A DNA stretch of 5,852 nt, taken from NCBI GenBank assembly GCA_028712575.1, contig JAQTPU010000057.1:1-5852 (forward strand), given 5' to 3'. Position 1 is the stretch's first letter, and each line of letters starts with the position of its first letter. The translations under genes were made by a program, and so were the position numbers. The notes below the pieces were generated by a model, which was not told the origin of the DNA, did no database searches, and saw nothing but the letters and a program-made list of their open reading frames with translations. Shown here one piece after another: positions 1 to 5,293 of this stretch. The stretch comes from Candidatus Iainarchaeum sp. Lineage in GTDB: Archaea; Iainarchaeota; Iainarchaeia; Iainarchaeales; GCA-2688035.

Positions 1-2
1 CT

Positions 3-1403
3 TTTGCAGAGGTGATAGAGCCGGCCTATGCAATCAGCGTGACAGGCACGAACTTTTTGCCTGCCAATATTAATGCGGGTGATTTTGCAAGCCTTGCAGT
101 GACTGTAAAGAACAATGCGATAAATTATGTGATTCCGGATTTGAACGGCAGCATTGACCTTGGCAGCCAGTTTGAGCCAATCCAGAACAAGGACTTTTTA
201 AGCGGAATAAAGCCAGGCTCTGTCCAGACATTGATTTTCAAATTCAGGGTAAAAGAAAACACTACGCCGGGCTATTACCCTGTATCCCTAACAACTTCTT
301 ACACAAGGGAGGACTCCACTGTGTCAAGGCAGACGCAGGCAGTTTCAATTCCTGTTTCAAATGCGGGAAAAAACCTTGATGTCACAATAAGCCCGAAGGT
401 AATCAATCCCGGAAACCAGACGAACGTGGTTTTTAAGCTGAAAAACCCCAATGGAAATGCAGTTTCAAACATTGCTTTTTCATGGGCAGAGGCAACAAAC
501 CTCCTTCTGCCCGTAGGTTCTGACAACAAGGGTTATGTGCCAGTAATCCAGGCCGGCGGCGAGGAGGCTGTTTCATATGTAATAGCCGCAGACCCCAATA
601 TCACTCCGGGAATTTATCCGATAACAGTAACAATGACCTTTAATGATGTAAACGGAGCAAGGACGCAGGCTTCGCAGGTTGGCCTGATAATTGGCGGTTC
701 AACAGACTTTGAGGTGAATGCGGAAATAAGCACAAGCAGCCAGCTTTCAATAAGCATTGCCAACATAGGCTCGAATAATGCAGGAGCTGTTGTCGTAAAG
801 ATTCTTCCCCAGGGCGGAATAAGGGTAAGCGGCAGCAGCACTTCAATAATCGGCAACCTGAACAAGGGGGATTATACAATCGCAAACTTTTCGCTGTTGT
901 CCTCAAGCATGGGGCAGGCACAGGCTGCCGGCGCACAGCAACCTGGGCAGGGAAATTTTCCCGCAGACACCAACAGGCTTGCCTCGCAGAGGCAGGACTC
1001 TTTGAGTTCTGTTGCAATAGAAATCGATTATACTGACACTACCGGCGAAAGGCATGCGGTCCAAAAGGCAATTTCCCTAAGCAGGGAATCCCCTACAGGC
1101 ATGGCTTCGGGAACAGGGTTTTCAGGCAGGCAGAGCCAGGGCAATTTAATAATGCAGGACATTGCACTGGTTCTTCTTGCTGTTTTTATTGCAGTCCCAA
1201 TTGCAGTGAACCATAAATTGAAAAGGAAAAACTGGAAAATCCTTGGAATAATTCTTGTTATTGAAGCAGGATTATTTTTGGCGTCAATATTCCTTTTCAG
1301 TTCGAACATAATTGGAATTACAATCTCTGCGGCAGTTTCCTTGGTTCTGGCTGCCTGGTTTTTTTACAAAAGGGCAGGCAAACAGGAAAAAAAGGAAAAG
1401 TGA
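3..1403 (+). CDS. COG1361-like surface protein with Ig-like domains and three C-terminal membrane helices (5' partial)
   Basis: The reading frame is open to the left edge (F-A-E precede the GTG at 12), so the true start lies upstream and the GTG is probably internal. Numbering from that GTG, residues 8-116, 122-230 and about 232-355 look like three beta-rich Ig/CARDB-type domains. Domains 1 and 2 share a matching motif (NTTPGYYPVSLT at 83-94, NITPGIYPITVT at 196-207). A Gln/Gly/Ala-rich loop lies near 300-325. Three hydrophobic helices follow (about 383-399, 410-429, 432-452), then a Lys-rich tail, so the domains should face outside and the C-terminus inside. Sequons at N45, N83, N135 and N196 fit archaeal surface glycosylation. 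It is followed directly by an ABC permease and is probably its extracellular partner. Assignment to COG1361 (S-layer-like) is by recognition of style, not by a search. Confidence 0.85.
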   Translation, partial: FAEVIEPAYAISVTGTNFLPANINAGDFASLAVTVKNNAINYVIPDLNGSIDLGSQFEPIQNKDFLSGIKPGSVQTLIFKFRVKENTTPGYYPVSLTTSYTREDSTVSRQTQAVSIPVSNAGKNLDVTISPKVINPGNQTNVVFKLKNPNGNAVSNIAFSWAEATNLLLPVGSDNKGYVPVIQAGGEEAVSYVIAADPNITPGIYPITVTMTFNDVNGARTQASQVGLIIGGSTDFEVNAEISTSSQLSISIANIGSNNAGAVVVKILPQGGIRVSGSSTSIIGNLNKGDYTIANFSLLSSSMGQAQAAGAQQPGQGNFPADTNRLASQRQDSLSSVAIEIDYTDTTGERHAVQKAISLSRESPTGMASGTGFSGRQSQGNLIMQDIALVLLAVFIAVPIAVNHKLKRKNWKILGIILVIEAGLFLASIFLFSSNIIGITISAAVSLVLAAWFFYKRAGKQEKKEK

Positions 1404-1408
1404 CTCCA

Positions 1409-2752
1409 ATGAACCTGAAAGATTCGTTCAGGCTGTCGGTCAACAGCATTATGCACAGGAGGCTTAGGGCCTGGCTTACTCTTTTGGGAATAATAATAGG
1501 GGTTGCAGCAGTTGTCGCAATCATTTCCATTGGAGAAGGGGCGCAGGCAAGCGTTGCTTCAAGGCTTTCGGGCCTTGGCGGCGATATTATTACAATAAGC
1601 GCAGGAGGCGGCAGGGGGGGCTTTTTTGGAGGCTCTTTCAGGGAAGGCAACGGAACAGGCCCGCCAGGCCAGGGTTCTTCAGCAGGCGCTTCTTCAAGAA
1701 CCGGTTCAACAACTGCAACTTCTTCTTCGCCAAAGCTTACAAAACGCGATGTTTTGACAATAAAGCAGAATTCGAATGTCCTGTTTGTCAATGGAATTGT
1801 TTCAGGGCGGAGCAATCTTGTTTTTTTGTCGGAGCAGTCCACTGCCAGCATTGAAGGCATTGACCCGAATGCCTGGCAGGAGGTTTCTTCTTCGCTTGAA
1901 ATTGCTTCCGGAAGATTCCTGAATTCAAGCGATTCCGCAGGCATAGTGATAGGGGACAGGATTGCAAATGAAACATTCAAGGAGCCTGTCACTTTGGGAA
2001 GAAAAATAACTCTCGAGGACAAGGACGGGGGCAGCCAGCCTTTTACTGTTGTCGGAATTCTTAAGCCTTCAGGAAGCGGTTTTGGAGGAAGCAACAGCGA
2101 TTCAACTGTTTTTATGACACAGGATGCTGCCTGGAATCTTGTGGATGTGAACAGGGATGTTTTTTCTTCCATCCAGGTAAAAGCCGACAATGCGGATAAT
2201 GTCGGGCTGGTTACTGCCGATTTGACATCAGCCCTGCTTGTTTCAAGAAGAGTGACTGAAAAAACCCAGGATTTTACAATCACTTCTGCAGAGGCAATCC
2301 AGGAGCAGGTAAGCAGTGTTACTGATACAATGACACTTTTTTTAGGGGGAATTGCGGCAATTTCCCTGCTTGTAGGCGCCGTGGGAGTTGCAAACAGCAT
2401 GTTCACTTCTGTTCTGGAAAAAACGCGTGAAATAGGAATTTTAAAGGCTCTTGGTTCCACTAACCCTGAAATTCTGCGCCTCTTCATAATCGAATCAGGC
2501 TTATTCGGCCTTGCCGGAGGCATAATAGGAGTAATCCTGGGAACAATTGCCTCTTTGTTAATGTCGGGAATAGGCATCGGATTCGGCCTGCCTGGAATTG
2601 GAGGCGGGCAAAGCGGGCTGCAGACTCTTGTAACACCGCAGCTTGTTGCAATGGCAATTGCGCTTTCAACAATAATCGGGATTGTTTCGGGAGTAATGCC
2701 TGCAAGGGCCGCAGCGCAGTTAAGGCCTGTTGAAGCCCTGCGGTATGAGTAA
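1409..2752 (+). CDS. MacB/FtsX-type ABC transporter permease
   Basis: Membrane subunit of a type VII (MacB/LolC/FtsX-like) ABC transporter. The 447-residue protein has the family layout: a short cytoplasmic N-terminus, TM1 at about 21-41, a large external MacB_PCD domain at about 45-305, then TM2 (310-330), TM3 (359-385) and TM4 (411-430). The EKTREIGILKALG segment at 337-349 and the ending PARAAAQLRPVEALRYE (431-447) are characteristic of the FtsX domain. Such permeases act as dimers with a cytosolic ATPase and use mechanical coupling to export or extract peptides, lipoproteins or drugs; the substrate here is unknown. A GTG at 1400 would overlap the previous stop by 4 nt, but the ATG at 1409 gives the usual N-terminus. 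Either way it is cotranscribed with the preceding gene. A Gly/Ser/Thr-rich stretch at about 64-108 enlarges the external domain. No ATPase gene is in the window. Confidence 0.95.
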   Translation: MNLKDSFRLSVNSIMHRRLRAWLTLLGIIIGVAAVVAIISIGEGAQASVASRLSGLGGDIITISAGGGRGGFFGGSFREGNGTGPPGQGSSAGASSRTGSTTATSSSPKLTKRDVLTIKQNSNVLFVNGIVSGRSNLVFLSEQSTASIEGIDPNAWQEVSSSLEIASGRFLNSSDSAGIVIGDRIANETFKEPVTLGRKITLEDKDGGSQPFTVVGILKPSGSGFGGSNSDSTVFMTQDAAWNLVDVNRDVFSSIQVKADNADNVGLVTADLTSALLVSRRVTEKTQDFTITSAEAIQEQVSSVTDTMTLFLGGIAAISLLVGAVGVANSMFTSVLEKTREIGILKALGSTNPEILRLFIIESGLFGLAGGIIGVILGTIASLLMSGIGIGFGLPGIGGGQSGLQTLVTPQLVAMAIALSTIIGIVSGVMPARAAAQLRPVEALRYE

Positions 2753-2761
2753 AAACAAAAC

Positions 2762-2770
2762 TTTTTTATT
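2762..2770 (+). promoter_or_regulatory. TATA-like box for the small helical protein gene; T-run may also end the permease transcript
   Basis: TTTTTTATT begins 30 nt before the GTG at 2792, so its centre is about 26 nt upstream of that start. This is the archaeal TATA-to-start-site spacing and predicts a leaderless mRNA. The T6 run lies 10 nt after the permease stop and could also act as an oligo-T terminator. Inferred from position and composition only. Confidence 0.45.
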
Positions 2771-2791
2771 CAAGTAAACCCGAATTATCCT

Positions 2792-3124
2792 GTGAAGCGG
2801 AAAAAGCCTTGCAGGAAAAAATTGTCCTTTCCTTTTCTTGCCAGACAGGCAAGGCACGAATTGAAATGTGCAGGCGATTTTTTGGAATGGAGCTCCAGGA
2901 GGGGCATTCAGGCTGAAAGCCGCAGGCCAAGCAAGGAAACAAAGGCGCTTTTGAAGGAAAAAAAAGCGGAATTGAAAGAGGCGAAAAAAGACCTTGCTTT
3001 TATTGCAGGGCAGAGGCCTGGAACCCCGGAGGAATTTCAAAAAGCGGTTTCTTCGCTGAATTCAGTTAAGCGCAGGATTGTTTCAATCAAAGCAGATTTG
3101 CTTGCCCTGGCCAATGGACCTTGA
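2792..3124 (+). CDS. Small basic helical-hairpin protein, unknown function
   Basis: Not recognised. A 110-residue, Lys/Arg-rich protein with no signal peptide or membrane helix. Residues 47-72 and 79-106 look like two amphipathic helices joined by a GQRPGTP turn, which suggests a coiled-coil hairpin. The N-terminal 45 residues are basic and probably less ordered, with Cys7, Cys26 and Trp33. GTG at 2792 is the only reasonable start: the translation has no internal Met, and a TATA-like box sits about 26 nt upstream. AGG dominates the arginine codons, as in the neighbours, which supports a real gene. It stands between two membrane-protein genes and seems to be its own transcription unit. The minus-strand frame opposite looks non-coding. 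The helical part is much more protein-like than the N-terminus, so a later unrecognised start cannot be fully excluded. Confidence 0.6.
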   Translation: MKRKKPCRKKLSFPFLARQARHELKCAGDFLEWSSRRGIQAESRRPSKETKALLKEKKAELKEAKKDLAFIAGQRPGTPEEFQKAVSSLNSVKRRIVSIKADLLALANGP

Positions 3125-3188
3125 TGCGGTTTTTGTACCAATAAAGAAGAAAAACAGGCCGATGTTAATAATAAAATAAGAACCAGGA

Positions 3189-3196
3189 TTTTTATC
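3189..3196 (+). promoter_or_regulatory. TTTTTATC box upstream of the DedA-family gene
   Basis: A TTTTTATC element begins 22 nt before the DedA ATG. It is the same T5-A-T core seen before the other genes here, though closer to the start than the usual archaeal spacing. It lies inside an imperfect inverted repeat (CCAGGAT at 3183-3189, ATCTGG at 3194-3199, one base missing). An A/T-rich run at about 3165-3180 is an alternative TATA element that would put the transcript start near 3199. Confidence 0.3.
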
Positions 3197-3210
3197 TGGC
3201 AGTTGTTGCT

Positions 3211-3852
3211 ATGGACCCGTTTTCTTTTTTTGCCGAATTTCTTCTGCATCTCGACCAGTATATAGGCCTGCTTATCCAGGCATTCGGATTCTGGACTTAC
3301 CTGGTTCTTTTTTTTGTAGTGTTCTGCGAAACAGGCCTTGTTTTTGCGCCTTTCCTGCCCGGGGATTCATTGCTTTTTATTTCGGGTTCAATGGCAGCAA
3401 AGGGCTTTCTTGATGCCTGGCTGCTTTTCATTATTTTCACTGTTGCCGCAATCCTCGGCGATACAGCGAATTACTGGATAGGAAATTTTTTTGGAAAAAA
3501 AATTTTCAGGGAAAAATTCCTTTTTCTGAAAAAAGAGCATTTTGACGCAGCACAGAGGTTTTATGCAAGGCACGGCGGAAAAACAATCATCCTTGCAAGG
3601 TTTATGCCTGTAATAAGGACTTTTGCGCCTTTCGTTGCAGGCATAGCAAAAATGAATTATGCAAATTTTTTGGGCTACAACGTGATTGGCGCTGTTGTCT
3701 GGGTTGCAATTTTTGTTTTCGGCGGCTATTTGTTCGGGAACATCCCTGTTGTAAGCGAAAACCTGTCACTGATAATAATTGCAATAATAATTGTTTCAAT
3801 TCTGCCCGCATTATTCGGGTTTTTGCGCCATTATCTGAAAAAGAAGCTGTAA
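3211..3852 (+). CDS. DedA family (VTT/SNARE-associated domain) membrane protein
   Basis: Polytopic membrane protein of the DedA superfamily (PF09335), 213 residues, a normal full length. Bacterial members have been tied to membrane-potential maintenance and to recycling of polyprenyl-phosphate lipid carriers; an archaeal member could serve the dolichyl-phosphate carrier, which is inference. The re-entrant motif is clear: FCETG at 38-42 and FLPGDS at 48-53, followed by GDTANYWIG at 83-91 and the RFMPVIRTFAPFVAG segment at 130-144. E40, D52, R130 and R136 line up almost number for number with E39, D51, R130 and R136, reported as essential in E. coli YqjA, so the protein should be active. Later hydrophobic helices are near 156-175 and 186-205, with a basic KKK-type tail. 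The ATG at 3211 has no Shine-Dalgarno sequence, so the transcript is likely leaderless or short-leader. It is convergent with the next gene. Confidence 0.95.
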   Translation: MDPFSFFAEFLLHLDQYIGLLIQAFGFWTYLVLFFVVFCETGLVFAPFLPGDSLLFISGSMAAKGFLDAWLLFIIFTVAAILGDTANYWIGNFFGKKIFREKFLFLKKEHFDAAQRFYARHGGKTIILARFMPVIRTFAPFVAGIAKMNYANFLGYNVIGAVVWVAIFVFGGYLFGNIPVVSENLSLIIIAIIIVSILPALFGFLRHYLKKKL

Positions 3853-3946
3853 TATCTGCCGCCCTTCCAGTTTTCACCACTGCAGCCTGAAAACATACAC
3901 TGCCAAGCGGATTATTAAAAATCGCATATTCCAGAAAAACAGGCGC

Positions 3947-3964
3947 AAAAAAACGGGTTTTTTT
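3947..3964. terminator. Bidirectional oligo-T terminator between convergent genes
   Basis: Seven A, CGGG, then seven T form a perfect A7/T7 inverted repeat with a 4-nt centre. Each strand therefore carries a T7 run: on plus it lies 105 nt after the DedA stop, and on minus it begins just after the lipoprotein stop. Oligo-T tracts are the main intrinsic termination signal in archaea. The rest of the 3853-3963 gap holds no gene or RNA that I can recognise. Confidence 0.55.
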
Positions 3965-4707
3965 CATCCTATGACATTGCAGTCCTTGTTCGTGTCCCCG
4001 CTGTAAAGCACAAGGCCGTTTGATTCATTGCAGACATCCGTGTTGTTGTTTGCAAGCTCGCAGTAAACAAACTTGTAATCAAGCTTCCTGAATTCTTTCC
4101 GGTTTGACAATTCAAAAGTCTGGCCCCTGTAAGGCTTGTCGCTGAAAACTTCCTGCCACCAAAAAATTCCCTTTTCATAAGTGTTATTTATTGGCTGGTA
4201 AATTTTTGAATTAATATCACTGCCGACAAGCCAGACGCTTGAACCGACTTTTGGAGAGCTTGCGCCGAGGTTTTTCACAGAAAGGAAAAAAGTGTATGAT
4301 TCAAAGGATTTGCTGTAATTGCAGTACCTCAAAACAGCCTCTGTTTCAAGGCCGAATTTTTGCTGCACGCAAAGCGGAGAGCCTGCTTCAGACTTTGAAT
4401 AAACGCATTTCGGAGTGTTGTTTTCCAGTTCACACATGCCTTCCGAAAGCCTTGCAGTGCCGTCGCACTTGTCTTCACAGGCAACCCTTTCGCACGGATG
4501 CGAACAGGCAGCCACTTTTGTATAACCCTCGGGAATGCAGGAAGTCGGAAAACCCGAGCATTTTCCAGCCGAATCAACTGCATAAGTAACAACCTGTGCA
4601 CACCCGGGCACTGCACCACTGCCGGAAGGCGGAACACCCGACTGTGTACAGCCGGCAAGCAATACAAAAGAAACAGCAAGCAGAAAACCAAAAACAAGCT
4701 TCTTCAT
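3964..4707 (-). CDS. Cysteine-rich surface lipoprotein, unknown function
   Basis: Not recognised beyond its class. The 247-residue protein starts with a lipoprotein signal (MKK, hydrophobic 4-17, lipobox LAGC with Cys20), so the mature protein should be lipid-anchored outside the cell. Fourteen further cysteines follow: ten at 36, 50, 57, 68, 72, 77, 81, 92, 101 and 113, and four at 129, 216, 226 and 243. The even count and external location suggest disulfides, with a tight C-x3-C-x4-C-x3-C core at 68-81. The 114-247 part looks beta-rich, with a VKNLG motif at 144-148 common in archaeal Ig-like domains. Sequons at N96, N130, N174, N221 and N227 suggest glycosylation. The C-terminus has a D-x-N-x-D-x-N string (238-244) resembling a calcium loop. 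The frame extends upstream to 4749, but the ATG at 4707 gives the proper signal peptide. It follows the arginine-rich gene by 38 bp. Confidence 0.85.
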   Translation of the reverse strand: MKKLVFGFLLAVSFVLLAGCTQSGVPPSGSGAVPGCAQVVTYAVDSAGKCSGFPTSCIPEGYTKVAACSHPCERVACEDKCDGTARLSEGMCELENNTPKCVYSKSEAGSPLCVQQKFGLETEAVLRYCNYSKSFESYTFFLSVKNLGASSPKVGSSVWLVGSDINSKIYQPINNTYEKGIFWWQEVFSDKPYRGQTFELSNRKEFRKLDYKFVYCELANNNTDVCNESNGLVLYSGDTNKDCNVIG

Positions 4708-4728
4708 TGCACAATAATATATTTTCCC

Positions 4729-4737
4729 AAATAAAAA
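4729..4737 (-). promoter_or_regulatory. TATA-like box for the cysteine-rich lipoprotein gene
   Basis: Read on the minus strand this is TTTTTATTT, beginning exactly 30 nt before the lipoprotein ATG, the same distance as at 2762 before the 2792 gene. It predicts a leaderless transcript. It lies in the 38-bp gap after the upstream minus-strand gene, so read-through from that gene is also possible. Confidence 0.45.
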
Positions 4738-4745
4738 TGTTTCCA

Positions 4746-5201
4746 TCACGCATCTGCCAGTATTTTTTCCCCTGCATTTCTCCTGCCCGGGCTTTTCCTC
4801 CGCGCATTGCTGCGCCTTGTTGAATGAAAAAACACATCCCCTGTTTCCCTGTCAAGAGTGGCTTTTACAAAAATTGTTTCCCCATGCCTTTCAGGATTCT
4901 GTTTTCTGAATTCGCCCGAAACAGCGCGTGTTTTCGAATTCACTGCCAGCCGCCTTAGCTCTTCAATCCATTCCCTGTCAAGAGTCCGCCCGATGTCGCG
5001 CGCATCAGCAAGCCTGCCCAGAATCCTTATGCCGCGGGTTCGCCTGCCGAAAAGCCTGTCAGTTGTTTCCCCCCTTTTGGACGGCATTAATTTTCTCCTG
5101 CCCGGCAAAAGGGCCCTCCTGTTCAATGCGCGTTTTTCAGGGCCGGAATAAACAATCTCCTGCGGAAAACTTGCCTTCATCACCACTATTTTTTTCTGCA
5201 T
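4746..5201 (-). CDS. Arginine-rich basic protein, unknown function
   Basis: Not recognised. The 151-residue soluble protein has about 27 Arg and 11 Lys against 18 Asp/Glu, a strong positive charge that suggests nucleic-acid or ribosome binding (inference). Residues 3-19 may form a strand, 22-60 are a basic region rich in RR pairs, and 60-87 look helical (LADARDIGRTLDREWIEELRRL). Residues 107-126 read as a strand-turn-strand (GETIFVKATLDRETGDVFFH). The tail 127-142 is again Arg-rich. PGRR occurs twice (33-36, 138-141), coded by the same 14-nt word. The frame runs on upstream to 5609, but that part is antisense to the FKBP gene. The ATG at 5201 sits 33 nt after a TATA-like box and is preferred; the ATG at 5180 is an alternative. 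AGG-dominated arginine codons match the neighbours. No known zinc or catalytic motif is visible. Confidence 0.7.
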   Translation of the reverse strand: MQKKIVVMKASFPQEIVYSGPEKRALNRRALLPGRRKLMPSKRGETTDRLFGRRTRGIRILGRLADARDIGRTLDREWIEELRRLAVNSKTRAVSGEFRKQNPERHGETIFVKATLDRETGDVFFHSTRRSNARRKSPGRRNAGEKILADA

Positions 5202-5225
5202 ACCAGCCAATAATAAGCCTCTTTT

Positions 5226-5234
5226 TATTATAAA
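5226..5234 (-). promoter_or_regulatory. TATA-like box for the arginine-rich protein gene
   Basis: On the minus strand this reads TTTATAATA, starting 33 nt before the ATG at 5201. The predicted transcript start is about 3 nt before that ATG, which supports the longer N-terminus. The overlapping plus-strand sequence (TTTTTATT, 5222-5229) also resembles the local box, but it lies 72 nt from the FKBP start. Confidence 0.45.
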
Positions 5235-5253
5235 CCTGACGCCAGACTTTGGA

Positions 5254-5261
5254 TTTTTATT
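5254..5261 (+). promoter_or_regulatory. TATA-like box for the FKBP gene
   Basis: TTTTTATT preceded by GGA begins 40 nt before the ATG at 5294. With normal archaeal spacing the transcript would start near 5284, leaving a leader of about 10 nt that contains GTGA (5286-5289), a weak ribosome-binding site 4 nt before the ATG. The element shares its core with the boxes at 2762, 3189 and 4737. Confidence 0.45.
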
Positions 5262-5293
5262 CCTTTTGCTTTCCAAATTATTCAAGTGAAAAG

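Noticed and set aside
12..14. GTG as the start of the first gene
   Set aside because: The frame is open to the window edge and no ribosome-binding site or signal peptide follows, so it is more likely internal to a gene that starts upstream.
1318..2577. Long open frame (419 codons) on the minus strand opposite the permease
   Set aside because: It is Pro/Ser-rich because it mirrors the Gly/Ala-rich permease codons. It has no domain signature and lies wholly antisense to a confident gene.
2837..2853. Hairpin CTTGCC-AGACA-GGCAAG
   Set aside because: It is a 6-bp stem inside the small-protein coding region with no T-run after it. Such stems are expected by chance in this CAGG/GCAGG-rich sequence.
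3125..3210. Possible small RNA or tRNA in the gap before the DedA gene
   Set aside because: There is no cloverleaf, conserved TTCRA loop or stable stem; it looks like AT-rich promoter DNA only.
4708..4749. Upstream ATG at 4749 for the cysteine-rich lipoprotein
   Set aside because: It would bury the signal peptide behind 14 residues and overlap the previous gene; the ATG at 4707 fits a lipoprotein.
4239..4823. Several plus-strand open frames opposite the lipoprotein and arginine-rich genes
   Set aside because: They are Cys/Arg/Gln-rich shadow frames without start context, domains or a plausible composition.
4777..5105. 14-nt word TTTCTCCTGCCCGG at 4777-4790 and 5092-5105
   Set aside because: Both copies code for PGRR on the minus strand. 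This is explained by repeated protein motif and codon bias, not by a mobile or regulatory repeat.
5249..5293. TTG at 5249 as the FKBP start
   Set aside because: It would put 15 residues before the MKK lipoprotein signal and would overlap the promoter box.
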